Source: Salibacterium aidingense DSM 18341 (GTDB lineage: Bacteria > Bacillota > Bacilli > Bacillales > Marinococcaceae). Taken from it: a stretch of DNA of 41,283 nt. Position 1 is the first letter of the stretch. The number at the start of each line of letters is the position of its first letter. The notes below the pieces were generated by a model. That model had not been told where the DNA came from, did not search any database, and worked only from the letters and a program-made list of their open reading frames with translations. A program made the position numbers and the translations under genes. Location: the NCBI RefSeq assembly GCF_000429685.1, contig NZ_AUCI01000029.1, forward strand, positions 1 through 41,283, in the 5' to 3' direction. This document shows positions 23,904 through 32,843 of the stretch, piece by piece.

Positions 23904-24761
23904 ATGCAGGATGTTTTGCCCCCGGAAACGATGATTGGGCGGGTCACTCTCATCGTGTCCGATTTAACAGCTTCCCTGCATTTTTATAGAGAAATGCTCG
24001 GATTTCACGTCTTGGAACAAACCTCCGGCACCGCGGTTTTGTCTGCTGATAACAAAAATGCGTTAATGGTGCTGGAGGAACGGACGGATGCGGTTCCAAA
24101 GCCGGCGGGAACATCGGGACTGTATCATGCTGCGATTTTGGTGCCGGACCGTCCGAGCCTGGGACTTACACTGCGTCGGCTGCTCGAAAGGGGGTATCCC
24201 CTGCAGGGAGCAGCGGATCACGATTTCAGTGAAGCCATTTATCTCGGTGATCCAGATGGAAATGGACTTGAAATATACAGAGACCGGGACCGGAGTCAAT
24301 GGAAATACGACAAGAAGGGCTGGATACACGCTCCAACGGTTCCATTGGATGCAGACAGTGTACTGCGGGAAGCCGAAGGAAAAGAATGGACCGGTATGCC
24401 CTCCGGCACCGTAATTGGCCATATCCACCTGCAAGCAGGAGATTTAGAGAAAAGCCGAACGTATTATGTGAATGGCCTCGGCTTTGAACCGACCGTTTAT
24501 ATGGGCTCCCATGCGTTATTTGTGGCGGCCGGCGGCTACCATCATCATATCGGCCTCAATATTTGGGCCGGCAAAGATGCCCCGCCCCCGCCGGAGCATG
24601 CAGCAGGTTTAAAGGAATACACGGTACTTCTTCCAGATGTGCAGACACTCGCTAACGTGCGGCACCGCCTGGAACAGGAAGGAATTTCATATCAACAAGA
24701 GAAGGCATCTATTGTCAGTCGGGATCCCTCTGGAAACCAGGTGCGGCTTCTGTCACGCTGA
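23904..24761 (+). CDS. catE: Two-domain VOC protein, catechol-2,3-dioxygenase CatE-like
   Basis: 285 residues, the length of B. subtilis CatE (YfiE). It consists of two vicinal-oxygen-chelate halves: residues about 9-130 (GRVTLIVSDLTASLHFYREM, LYHAAILVPDR, YLGDPDGNGLEIYRDR) and about 165-280 (IGHIHLQAGDLEKSRTYYV, YHHHIGLNIWAGK, VSRDPSGNQVRL). Candidate iron ligands are H of IGHIHL, H of YHHHIG and a Glu of LEIYRD, although the second domain ends in GNQVRL rather than GNxxEL. The enzyme would cleave catechol-type compounds and detoxify quinone precursors. It follows catD after 21 bp in one operon. Confidence 0.82.
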   Translation: MQDVLPPETMIGRVTLIVSDLTASLHFYREMLGFHVLEQTSGTAVLSADNKNALMVLEERTDAVPKPAGTSGLYHAAILVPDRPSLGLTLRRLLERGYPLQGAADHDFSEAIYLGDPDGNGLEIYRDRDRSQWKYDKKGWIHAPTVPLDADSVLREAEGKEWTGMPSGTVIGHIHLQAGDLEKSRTYYVNGLGFEPTVYMGSHALFVAAGGYHHHIGLNIWAGKDAPPPPEHAAGLKEYTVLLPDVQTLANVRHRLEQEGISYQQEKASIVSRDPSGNQVRLLSR

Positions 24762-24776
24762 TTCCTTTCATTTCTT

Positions 24777-24817
24777 AACCAAACAACTTTCTGAAAAAGA
24801 AGTTGTTTGGTTTTTTT
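24777..24817 (+). terminator. Terminator of catDE
   Basis: AACCAAACAACTT, about 10 nt, AAGTTGTTTGGTT, followed by seven T: a perfect 13-bp stem. Confidence 0.92.
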
Positions 24818-25354
24818 ACATACCAAACTTAATTTTTGGCCCCCAAGAGCCAAAAATTCATAAGCGCCTCAACCGATTAAAAGAAATGAGTTTGAAAATT
24901 TACGTAAAAGTAGAAGCTTACTAGATCATACAGGGAGGGATCCATGGCATCTAAGTCCAAATAACGATCTCAATATAATATGAAGAATATATACAATCAT
25001 GTTAGTCTGTTTATAGCTGGAAGGGGTACGAGACTTCTTATTATAGGAGCCAATAAATGTAAGTACAGAAGAACCAACGGTCGAGACAATGTCATACAAG
25101 CTGAAAAGAGGGGAATATCGATTGGCCAATGAGAAACAGACCTGTTCGTGTGGTGGAGTTTAAGGACTTAAGTAAAAGGCATCAAACAAATTCCCTATAT
25201 CTCTTATTTGTCTGTAGCGATTCCTGAGCACATTTATCTTAACTTCATTGTGGGAACTGCTGGTATATCGATGGTTCTCACGTTATTTATATGCTGTATT
25301 GCTGCGGCATTCGTGTGAAATGCCGCTCATAGAAGGTCAGGAGGATAAGAGGCA
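24818..25354. other. AT-rich gene-free region with a perfect hairpin
   Basis: About 540 bp with lower GC than the neighbourhood. AATTTTTGGC, 8 nt, GCCAAAAATT (24831-24858) is a perfect 10-bp hairpin just after the catE terminator. The rest has short frames without ribosome sites; GGGAGGGATCC before ATGGCATCTAAG (24944) opens only a six-codon peptide. The segment may be a scar of an inserted element, and it marks the boundary to the AT-richer acyltransferase pair. Confidence 0.45.
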
Positions 25355-26635
25355 ATGCAAAGATGGTACAAAATTGATAATGCTGGAAAAATTTTTCATG
25401 CGGTTAAAAAAGCCACAAACTCATCTGTTTTTAGAGTATCCATGCTTTTACATGAAGAAGTCGAACACGAGAAATTGCAAGAGGCAGTAGATATTGTGTT
25501 AAAAAGATTCCCCACGTTGGCTGTAAGGCTGCACAAAGGTGTTTTCTGGGACTTTATGGAGGGTAACGAAAACAGGCTGGTCACCGAGCAAGAAACAGAT
25601 TATCCCTGTCAACCTATCGATCCTTCCAGCAACAATGGGTATCTGATGAGGGTGCTTTATTACAAACGAAGAATTTCTGTTGAAATGTTTCATTCTCTGA
25701 CCGATGGCTCAGGGGCGGTTGAATTTTTAAAATCGTTGGTTTATCAATATTTATCTCTTAAAGGAAAAAATGTCGAAGCAGAGGGCAAGGTAATGTTGCC
25801 CGGAGAATTGCCGAGTAGATATGAAACCGAGGATAGCTATGAAAAGCATTATAAAAAAATCGAGGGGAATAAAAAGAAGGGAGCCAGAGCTTTTCATATT
25901 GAAGGGACCCCTTTTGAGCACCCGGGAAACAATGTGATTCATGGCGTGTTAGATAGTACAGCAGTGAAGACAGCGGCGAAACAACACGGTACCACGATCA
26001 CGGGATTTTTAACAACGATTTTGATTAACGCTATCTATTTAGAGGCGACTCGTTATGGAAATAACGAAGACCCGGTAAAGATTGCAATCCCGGTTAACTT
26101 GCGTCGATTATTTCCATCTAAAACCATACGAAATTTTTTTGGAATCGTTAATATTGGCATGTTTGTTTCGGAAAACATGCCTTTTCAAACGGTATTACAA
26201 GAAATCTCTACACAATTAAAACGAAAGACGGAAAAACAGCATTTGTACGAGCAAATTTACGATAACATGAAGCGGCAGAAAATGCTTTCGGCAAGATTTA
26301 TCCCTGTATGGATCAAACATATTGCCATGCGTTATGGGTTTAAGCATTTAGGGGAGCAATTGAAAACAATGACGCTTTCCAATCTCGGTCACATCCAGTT
26401 GCCAACAGCCATGAACGAACAAGTGGATCGGATGGAACTTGTGATGTACCCGACAGACAACAGTCCAATCAATTGCGGCATCTGTTCGGTCAATGATCAA
26501 TTAACGATTACGTTTTCACGATCCATTATCGAAACAGATATTATTAAAAGTTTTTTTCGTTACCTTACTCAAACCATTGGTCTAGAGGTTAAAGTGTATT
26601 CGAACAATTGGGGGATAAACGGTGAAACAATGTAA
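25355..26635 (+). CDS. Condensation-domain-like CoA-dependent acyltransferase (alcohol acetyltransferase type)
   Basis: 426-residue soluble protein of the BAHD/condensation/PapA5 superfamily. The catalytic HxxxDG motif is present as FHSLTDGSG (H113-G118), and the second half carries the structural segment IPVNLRRLFPSKTIRNFFG, similar to the DFGWG-region loop of the fold. Related Firmicutes proteins are annotated as alcohol acetyltransferases, but acyl donor and acceptor are unknown here. An AGGAGG ten bases upstream supports the ATG. The gene overlaps the next by 14 nt and the two are probably one functional unit. Confidence 0.75.
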   Translation: MQRWYKIDNAGKIFHAVKKATNSSVFRVSMLLHEEVEHEKLQEAVDIVLKRFPTLAVRLHKGVFWDFMEGNENRLVTEQETDYPCQPIDPSSNNGYLMRVLYYKRRISVEMFHSLTDGSGAVEFLKSLVYQYLSLKGKNVEAEGKVMLPGELPSRYETEDSYEKHYKKIEGNKKKGARAFHIEGTPFEHPGNNVIHGVLDSTAVKTAAKQHGTTITGFLTTILINAIYLEATRYGNNEDPVKIAIPVNLRRLFPSKTIRNFFGIVNIGMFVSENMPFQTVLQEISTQLKRKTEKQHLYEQIYDNMKRQKMLSARFIPVWIKHIAMRYGFKHLGEQLKTMTLSNLGHIQLPTAMNEQVDRMELVMYPTDNSPINCGICSVNDQLTITFSRSIIETDIIKSFFRYLTQTIGLEVKVYSNNWGINGETM

Positions 26636-27296
26636 GGATTGTCAAGTTATGATCGAAGACAACAGCGTAAAATGTCCCTTATGCTTTAAATCCGTTGTTG
26701 AAAAAAGGTCAACTTCCGACTGCACTTTTTATCCCGTAGGCCATAGACCCGAAGCAATGGCTGCGGGACGTTTATTTCCAAACATTAATTTATTTGTATC
26801 CGTTTTGATTATCAGTACGTGTTTGCTAATCAATATACTGACGACCCCCAATCATTTGTGGTTTATATATGTAATCGCGCCGGTTCTTTATCTTTTGCTT
26901 TTGTTTAATCACACCTTGTTGTCAAAATCCCATGTAGGTTCCAAAATCATTCTGCAAGTCTTGGGGCTTTCCAGCCTGCTATTTTTTCTGGATTACAATA
27001 CGGGTTTTGAACGGTGGTCTGTGAATATTGTGCATCCTTTTCTAGTTATTGGCGCAACGTTGCTCATTACAGTCATTATCATCGTACAAAGAATGAGGTG
27101 GCGGGACTATGTCGGCTATATCACCACAATGATCCTGTTGGGCTTCATGCCCCTTGCCCTATATTTAACCGGAATATCGAGTTCCCTATGGGCGAGCGCG
27201 GGGGCGGCTTTATACGCATTACTGACACTCATTGGTATGTTTTTGTTTTCTGATCAAAGTTTTAAAAATGATTTAAAACGACGATTTCACTTTTGA
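26622..27296 (+). CDS. Zinc-ribbon membrane protein (DUF6320 type)
   Basis: 224 residues. An N-terminal zinc ribbon (C4, C7, C18, C21: CKDCQVMIEDNSVKCPLC) precedes six hydrophobic segments between residues about 50 and 210, ending in a basic tail (KNDLKRRFHF). This arrangement fits the DUF6320 family, which is found next to alcohol-acetyltransferase-like proteins in Firmicutes. It may anchor or partner the acyltransferase at the membrane, for example in lipid or wall-polymer acylation, but this is inference. The start is GTG 26622, overlapping the preceding gene. Confidence 0.72.
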   Translation: MKQCKDCQVMIEDNSVKCPLCFKSVVEKRSTSDCTFYPVGHRPEAMAAGRLFPNINLFVSVLIISTCLLINILTTPNHLWFIYVIAPVLYLLLLFNHTLLSKSHVGSKIILQVLGLSSLLFFLDYNTGFERWSVNIVHPFLVIGATLLITVIIIVQRMRWRDYVGYITTMILLGFMPLALYLTGISSSLWASAGAALYALLTLIGMFLFSDQSFKNDLKRRFHF

Positions 27297-27420
27297 AGCA
27301 AAAGAACATAAATGCTCTATCCGAAAACTTATAAACAGTCCATATAAAATGATGCGCAGCAGAAGCAGGAATAAATGGCCGCGGTGACGAATGGTAAAGA
27401 CAGAAGGAGCGCGGTACGTG

Positions 27421-28179
27421 ATGCAGGTGTTTGATGCTCATTTTCATATTATTGACCCCGATTTTCCACTTCAGTCCAATCAGGGATATACCCCGCTGTT
27501 GTACCGCACGGAGGATTATCTGCAGGAAGCAGAGAAATACTCCATGACAGGAGGAGTGGTCGTTTCTGGTTCATTTCAGGGATATGACCAGTCCTATCTG
27601 ATACATGCTCTCGAGAAGCTCGGCCCCGGATTCGTAGGTGTAACGCAGCTTCCCCCGTCTGTCACAGAAGAGAAAGTGCTGGAGCTTCATGAAAAAGGAG
27701 TCCGAGGCGTTCGTTTTAATATTAAAAGGGGCGGTCGGGAACAGCTTAGGCATATGGAAGAATTGGCCCGGAAGGTGCATCGCTGGACGGGGTGGCACGC
27801 CGAATTATATGTGGAAGCTTCCATGCTGGAAGAGTTAAAGCCCGTAATAAAGCGGCTCCCAGCTATTTCGGTGGACCATCTCGGATTAACAGCAGCAGGT
27901 TTCGAAACGCTGCTTGAATTAGCCGCAGAAGGGATGCGGGTGAAAGCCACTGGTTTTGGCCGCGTAGATCTGAATGTACCAGAAGCCCTTGCGCGGATTT
28001 ATCAGGCTAATTCGGAAGCGCTTCTGTTTGGCACCGATCTTCCTTCCACCAGAGCACCACGGCCGTTTCAAGCGAGTGATATAGAGATTATAAAAGAAGT
28101 GCTGGGGGAAAAAGGGCAGAGAAACGTTCTTTATGAAAATGCGAAAAAATGGTACCGTATCGAACCTGACAAGGAATGA
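27421..28179 (+). CDS. Amidohydrolase-family TIM-barrel hydrolase
   Basis: About 252 residues in the amidohydrolase-2 / 2-pyrone-4,6-dicarboxylate lactonase-like fold. Visible are the metal motif FDAHFHIIDP at the N-terminus, the lysine/arginine strand VRGVRFNIKRGG, the later histidine strand ISVDHLGLT and the terminal catalytic Asp in LLFGTDLPSTR. The substrate is unknown. The start could be GTG 27418 (eight bases from AAGGAG) or ATG 27421; the longer frame from ATG 27391 begins upstream of that ribosome site. It overlaps or abuts the P-loop gene and is probably co-transcribed with it. Confidence 0.78.
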   Translation: MQVFDAHFHIIDPDFPLQSNQGYTPLLYRTEDYLQEAEKYSMTGGVVVSGSFQGYDQSYLIHALEKLGPGFVGVTQLPPSVTEEKVLELHEKGVRGVRFNIKRGGREQLRHMEELARKVHRWTGWHAELYVEASMLEELKPVIKRLPAISVDHLGLTAAGFETLLELAAEGMRVKATGFGRVDLNVPEALARIYQANSEALLFGTDLPSTRAPRPFQASDIEIIKEVLGEKGQRNVLYENAKKWYRIEPDKE

Positions 28180-28184
28180 TAGCT

Positions 28185-28772
28185 ATGCCGATCATTTGTA
28201 TAGAAGGTCCGCCGGCTGCCGGAAAAACCACGGCCGCCCTGGAGCTGGAAGACAGGTACGGGGCTTATGTCGTGCCGGAAACCCCTTTTCAGCAGGGGGA
28301 AAGCAGCTGGAATCAATGCGTGAATCAGGTAGAACGCTGGCGTCAGGCGCTTGAAAAATCAGGGCAGTATGCCGTCGTCGTGTTGGACGGAGATATTTTT
28401 GCCCCGCTGGTGTATGCTTCCTTGTGGAAGGATGCAGTGTCGCTGCAACAGTTAAATGAGCATTTTCAGTCAGTCTTTTTGGAACAGAAAATAGGACTGC
28501 CGGATCATTATGTTTATCTCTATGCTTCTCCTGCCACTCGTCAAAAAAGAATGGCCGGTGGGAGGGGAGTTCAAAGGGAAATACCGGCCGAAACCCATCA
28601 CCGGTATTACACACGTTTTTTACAACGAATCCCGACAAGTATGCAGGAAATCCGGGCAGGACATGAAGAAACAGCAGCCCGTGAAATCATGAGAAAGCTT
28701 TCTCCCATCCCGGAGCACCGGTATGAGATCCAATCATTTCAGTGTATGCAGAACATTTTACGGCAAGTGTAA
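28185..28772 (+). CDS. P-loop NTPase, probable small-molecule kinase
   Basis: 195-residue protein with Walker A IEGPPAAGKTTAA (6-18), a Walker-B-like VVLDGDIFAP and an Arg-rich lid region (SPATRQKRMAGGRG). This is the layout of the nucleotide/chloramphenicol-phosphotransferase-like kinases (AAA_18/AAA_33 type). The substrate is unknown. The ATG 28185 is nine bases from AAGGA; an ATG at 28176 overlaps the preceding stop but lacks spacing to a ribosome site. Confidence 0.72.
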   Translation: MPIICIEGPPAAGKTTAALELEDRYGAYVVPETPFQQGESSWNQCVNQVERWRQALEKSGQYAVVVLDGDIFAPLVYASLWKDAVSLQQLNEHFQSVFLEQKIGLPDHYVYLYASPATRQKRMAGGRGVQREIPAETHHRYYTRFLQRIPTSMQEIRAGHEETAAREIMRKLSPIPEHRYEIQSFQCMQNILRQV

Positions 28773-28830
28773 TCGCAGTCCATAATGATATGATAAAATA
28801 AAACAATGATGCCATTTTTACATAAAGTGA

Positions 28831-28955
28831 AACTTCCATCAGGGGGGGATTTTTACCCCCTTGATGGATAGTTAAACCAATCGGGGAGTTAGTCGTCCGT
28901 TATCTCCCGCTTACGGAGTTGAAGCGGGAGTTTTACGGACGCTTAGCACCGGGAT
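28831..28955. repeat. Structured double-hairpin element upstream of aroA
   Basis: Two strong stems lie side by side. The first (28837-28867) pairs CCATCAGGGGG with CCCCCTTGATGG around an AT-rich loop. The second (28895-28940) is nested: GTCCGT/ACGGAC outside and CTCCCGCTT/AAGCGGGAG inside. It could be a leader RNA for aroA, the terminator of the upstream operon, or the palindromic end of an IS200/IS605-type element whose transposase is gone. No T-run follows the second stem, so it is not a plain terminator. Confidence 0.5.
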
Positions 28956-28973
28956 AAAGAAAGGACGATGGAG

Positions 28974-30332
28974 ATGGGTGAACCAGATTTTAGAGCACGA
29001 TCCCCATGGGCCGCGTTAAATGATGTGGAGAATGTATCCATTGCCCCGCTTAAAGAGAGCCGGGTGCAGTCCAACATAACCATTCCAGGAAGCAAAAGCT
29101 TCACTAACCGGGCGCTGATTATGGCAGCATTGGCTGAGGGGAAGTCTACCCTTTCCGGAATATTGAAAAGTGACGATTCGTATTGGTGCATCGATGCGCT
29201 GCAGAAACTTGGAGCGGCAGCGGAAGTGAGCGGAGACACGGTCGTAATGGAAGGGTGCGGCGGCAGCTGGCCGGCAGACAACGCTGATCTTTACATAGGA
29301 GCTGCAGGTACCATTGCCCGCTTTCTACCCGGAGCGCTGGCTGTGGGAGACCATGGCACCTTCACGGTGGAAGCCAGTACGCGTATGAGTGAACGGCCGG
29401 TCCAGCCCTTGATCGAAGCATTGCAGACCCTGGGGGCAGAGGTGGAATATCTGGAGAAAGAAGGGTTTTATCCTCTCCGTCTGCAGGCACGAGGACTAAA
29501 AGGCGGGAATGTTTCAATTTCCGGCAAAGTCTCAAGCCAATTCATCAGCGGACTGCTGCTTGCCGGTCCTTATGCAAAAGAGACCCTTCAGTTGACGATT
29601 CCGGATTATATTGTGCAGCACGCTTACGTGAAAATTACGATTGATTTGATGAAGCAATTCGGAGCAGATGTGGAATATAACGAAGATCTGACAGAAATGA
29701 AAGTTCCGGCGGGAGGATACACGGGGCAGAATATGGCCCTGGAGGCAGATGCCTCGACCGCCAGTTACTTCATGGCCCTAGCAGCGATTAATAACGGCCG
29801 GATCCGCATTAATAACTTGACGATGCAGACGAACCAGCCGGATATTTACATGGTGGATATATATGAAAAAATGGGCTGCACGGTCATTAAAGGGGAAGAA
29901 TTTATTGAAATCCAGGGGGTTCCGCAGCTAAAAGGAGATTTTGAAATCAGCATGAAGGAAATGTCGGATCAGACTCTTACTCTTGCTGCTATCGCTCCCT
30001 TTGCAGACGGTCCGATTACCATCACTGATGTCGAACATATTCGTCATCATGAATCCGACCGTATTCACGCGGCGTGTACAGAACTCCGGAAAATGGGGAT
30101 TAAAGTGCAGGAATTCTCCGACGGGCTGAAAGTGTATCCCGGCACTCCGGTCGGGGTGGAACTGCATTCCTACGATGATCACCGCGTCGCCATGGCCTTA
30201 TCTCTGATCGGAACAAAAGTACCTGGTGTCTCTATTGAAGATCCCGGCTGCGTTTCTAAAACCTGCCCCACCTTTTATGATTTACTCGCGCAGCTCGGTG
30301 TGGCTGTTTCGTATAAAAGGAAAAAAGCGTAA
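28974..30332 (+). CDS. aroA: 5-enolpyruvylshikimate-3-phosphate synthase, divergent
   Basis: Joins PEP and shikimate-3-phosphate in aromatic amino acid synthesis. The roughly 452-residue protein has both inside-out domains. Conserved residues are present: GSKSFTNRAL, RMSERPVQPL, KVSSQFISGLLL, DASTASYF, MSDQTLT, HHESDRIHA, DDHRVAMAL and CVSKTCPTF. The PEP-binding loop, GNAGTAMRP in E. coli, reads GAAGTIARF here, which changes the positions equivalent to N94, A98, M99 and P101. P101 and its neighbours influence glyphosate sensitivity in other EPSP synthases. The gene stands outside an aro operon, so it may be the sole enzyme or a specialised paralogue. ATG 28974 has better spacing to AAAGGA than ATG 28968. 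Confidence 0.9.
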   Translation: MGEPDFRARSPWAALNDVENVSIAPLKESRVQSNITIPGSKSFTNRALIMAALAEGKSTLSGILKSDDSYWCIDALQKLGAAAEVSGDTVVMEGCGGSWPADNADLYIGAAGTIARFLPGALAVGDHGTFTVEASTRMSERPVQPLIEALQTLGAEVEYLEKEGFYPLRLQARGLKGGNVSISGKVSSQFISGLLLAGPYAKETLQLTIPDYIVQHAYVKITIDLMKQFGADVEYNEDLTEMKVPAGGYTGQNMALEADASTASYFMALAAINNGRIRINNLTMQTNQPDIYMVDIYEKMGCTVIKGEEFIEIQGVPQLKGDFEISMKEMSDQTLTLAAIAPFADGPITITDVEHIRHHESDRIHAACTELRKMGIKVQEFSDGLKVYPGTPVGVELHSYDDHRVAMALSLIGTKVPGVSIEDPGCVSKTCPTFYDLLAQLGVAVSYKRKKA

Positions 30333-30689
30333 TCAACAGGATACTGCCAGTGTAAACAGCCCCGGGAACTTGGAATGAGGGTCTGAAGCGTTATCATTGA
30401 AAATTTGCCTATCGAATATAATAAAGGCAGAGACATCGACGTGCCTCTGCTTGAGAAAGAAGTGAACAATCCCTCCATGAGGATAGTTAAAGAATAGTCT
30501 AAAGAAAACCCATCCTTCATTAGAGTGGCCGCTCTAAAGGATGGGTTTTCACTTTCTATGGCCAGACACGAGAACAAGCAGTACGGTCAGCACGACCATC
30601 AGGATCTTGAAGCTGAAAATGGAGAATTGGACATAATGCCCGCATTCAAAAAGATGGCATAACTTTAGAGAACTTTTCTTTCGTCAGCT
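30333..30689. other. Intergenic region after aroA with remnants
   Basis: About 350 bp. It holds the terminator at 30505-30550. Between 30555 and 30670 the bottom strand encodes a short hydrophobic segment (FKILMVVLTVLLVLVSG) without a start codon or ribosome site, possibly the end of a lost membrane protein gene. Confidence 0.4.
30505..30550. terminator. Strong bidirectional hairpin terminator
   Basis: AAAACCCATCCTT and AAGGATGGGTTTT flank an inner TTAGAG/CTCTAA stem around TGGCCG. A- and T-tracts on both sides allow function in either direction. Confidence 0.9.
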
Positions 30690-30908
30690 CTACGATTTTT
30701 GATCATCTTCTGGTTTCGTTACATTCGTTACTCCGATAAACGCTTCTCCGCCTTCTCCCTTTATGTCAGAAGATATTTTTTGAAGGTGATTTTCCCGACG
30801 AGTTGCCAAAGCTGCTTTAGCCCCTTTACTTGCTAATAGTTTGACCGTTGCTTCGCCAATACCTGAAGAAGCACCTGTGATAATAACGACTTCAACCTGT
30901 TCCTTCAT
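30690..30908 (-). pseudogene. Truncated short-chain dehydrogenase (5' fragment)
   Basis: The 72 codons encode only the NAD(P)-binding start of an SDR: VVIITGASSGIGEATVKLLA (TGxxxGIG) and an NADP-type arginine after beta-2 (ATRREN). The frame stops before the NNAG motif and the catalytic S-Y-K residues, so it cannot be an active enzyme. No continuation is found in other frames downstream. It looks like the remnant of a gene cut by deletion or insertion, at the edge of an oxidoreductase cluster. Confidence 0.75.
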
Positions 30909-30966
30909 TGATTGAATTTACAATAAACAGGGGGGCTGCACTTTGGTGCATCAAGAAAGTGTCTGG

Positions 30967-31920
30967 TTAGAAATTACCGAAACGGCTTCCTGCGGCTACG
31001 CCTTTGGGAGATATGCGTTCAATCTCTGCCAGATCATCAGCTGTTAGCGTCACTTGCAGCGCGCCAAAGTTTTCCTGCACACGTTCCAATCGTTTCGTTC
31101 CTGGAATCGGAACGATCTGCTCACCTTGACCCAGGAGCCAGGCCAGACTCAGTTGGGCGGGGGTGCAGCCTTTCTGTGCGGCCATTTTCACGATCAAGGA
31201 GACGACCTCAACATTCTTGACGAAGTTCTCGCCTTGGAACCTCGGGAAATGGCGTCGATAGTCATCTTCCGGCAAATCCTCAAATTTCTTGATCTGACCG
31301 GTCAGGAAGCCACGTCCAAGAGGGCTGTAAGGGACTAAGCCGATATCCAGCTCCTTTAGAGCCAGGAGGACTTCATCCTCCACTTCCCTGCTCCATAGGG
31401 AATACTCGGTTTCGACTGCGGTAATCGGATGCACCGCATGCGCTCTTCGGATGATATCGGCTGGCGCCTCCGACAACCCAATATATCGGATTTTCCCTTG
31501 CTTGACGAGATCGGCTAACGTTTCGACCGTTTCTTCGATGGGGGTATCAGGATCGGGTCGATGTTGGTAATAGAGGTCAATATAATCCAGTCCCAGGCTA
31601 TAGAGGCTGGCATCAACGGATTTCTTGATGTAGGCAGGGTCTCCTTTCGGACCTTGACCGTGCGTAATGCCAAATTTGGTGGCTATAACGGCCTCGTCGC
31701 GTCGGCCTTTTAGCGCTCGCCCAACTAATTTCTCATTTCCACCGAACTTCCCGAGCGAGAACTCACCGTATAGATCAGCCGTATCAAACATCGTCACACC
31801 CAAATCCAATGCCCCCCGGATCGTGCGCACAGATTCGTCGTTATCAGGCATCATCATCGTTCCGAGGCCGATGGCCGACACTTCTAACCCCTCGTTACCC
31901 AATTTTCTTCTCTGCAACAT
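30967..31920 (-). CDS. Aldo/keto reductase
   Basis: 317-residue NADPH-dependent carbonyl reductase of the AKR superfamily. The catalytic tetrad is visible: D46 and Y51 ([10 protein letters not shown]), K82 (VIATKFG) and H120 (LYYQHRPD). The NADPH-binding end reads [16 protein letters not shown]. The closest type is the YakC/IolS-like group of (S/T/R)-PIPGTKR-bearing reductases. Physiological substrates are unknown. It lies upstream of the SDR fragment and downstream of the XRE regulator in the same orientation, and the regulator may control it. Confidence 0.92.
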   Translation of the reverse strand: MLQRRKLGNEGLEVSAIGLGTMMMPDNDESVRTIRGALDLGVTMFDTADLYGEFSLGKFGGNEKLVGRALKGRRDEAVIATKFGITHGQGPKGDPAYIKKSVDASLYSLGLDYIDLYYQHRPDPDTPIEETVETLADLVKQGKIRYIGLSEAPADIIRRAHAVHPITAVETEYSLWSREVEDEVLLALKELDIGLVPYSPLGRGFLTGQIKKFEDLPEDDYRRHFPRFQGENFVKNVEVVSLIVKMAAQKGCTPAQLSLAWLLGQGEQIVPIPGTKRLERVQENFGALQVTLTADDLAEIERISPKGVAAGSRFGNF

Positions 31921-32024
31921 AAAGCTTCCCTCACTTCAACAAATCTATCTTCTGATTTTGATACACCCTTATTCTAAACGGTCCTGAATGAGGGAGCCAC
32001 ACTTCGTTTTTACTGGTAAAAAAA

Positions 32025-32843
32025 TTACCTGTCAGCATTTTTTTCATCTGTTATCGGCGTGTAGATACATATGTGAAGTTCAGGGCTGTCGGACAGATTC
32101 ACCAATGAATTGATGTCAAAAGTAACGGTTTTATTGACGCCGGGGCGCTGTAGAGTAATACGTTTTACTTTTTTGAGTTGTACATCGTAGGCCTTCCACA
32201 TCCGATCAAATTCCACACTGTTCATGCGAAGATGCTTCACCGTATCCTCAAACCAGGGATCGTCTCGGTGTTTGTCATAATATGTCCTGAAGACGGCAAC
32301 CGAATAACTTGCAAACTCTTCTATATTCACGATGCGACGGCGCATTTCCATATTTTCAAATAACAACCGAATAAAATAACGGTCTTCAACAGGAATGGAA
32401 GGAAAGTCAGCTACCCTTTCTTTGGCTGCTTCGTTCCAAGCGAGAACTTCCGTCCTCTCATTGGTAATATAAGAAGGGTAATCTACTTGATCGATAACCA
32501 TCTGCATTTGGGGATCTACTGCCATCGGGACTGGATGAGGCGTATTAGACGAGTGTGGATTCCATAACTGAAATAAATGACTCTTCTCCTCCGGTGATAA
32601 TTGGAGCGCTTTGGCGATGCTATCGATCACATCCCTGGAAGCGGTATATTCCCTTCCTTGTTCCAGCCAGGTATAGTAAGTGACACTTACATCTGCCAGT
32701 ATGGCGACTTCCTCACGCCGCAGTCCGGGCGTCTTCCGTTGCCCGTTGGAGAAGCTAAGCCCCACATCCTTGGGTGAAAGACGTTCTCTGCGTGATTTGA
32801 GAAACGATCCCATCGTTTTTGCTTTGCTGTTACTAACAGTCAT
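32025..32843 (-). CDS. XRE-family regulator with MmyB-type ligand domain
   Basis: 272-residue regulator. The N-terminal HTH (about 10-80) shows the family signature LKSRRERLSPKDVGL, RKTPGLRREEVAILADVSVT, YTWLEQGRE. The C-terminal MmyB-like ligand-binding (PAS-related) domain includes MVIDQVDYPSYITNERTEVL and ends with YTPITDEKN. Such proteins often sit beside aldo/keto reductases or SDRs and are thought to repress them. The start at ATG 32843 has GGAGGTGA about 11 bases upstream; a longer frame extends to 32918 without a ribosome site. Confidence 0.87.
   Translation of the reverse strand: MTVSNSKAKTMGSFLKSRRERLSPKDVGLSFSNGQRKTPGLRREEVAILADVSVTYYTWLEQGREYTASRDVIDSIAKALQLSPEEKSHLFQLWNPHSSNTPHPVPMAVDPQMQMVIDQVDYPSYITNERTEVLAWNEAAKERVADFPSIPVEDRYFIRLLFENMEMRRRIVNIEEFASYSVAVFRTYYDKHRDDPWFEDTVKHLRMNSVEFDRMWKAYDVQLKKVKRITLQRPGVNKTVTFDINSLVNLSDSPELHICIYTPITDEKNADR

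Noticed and set aside
24926-25129. Open frame on the minus strand in the AT-rich region
   Set aside because: No ribosome site or family resemblance; composition is that of the surrounding non-coding DNA.
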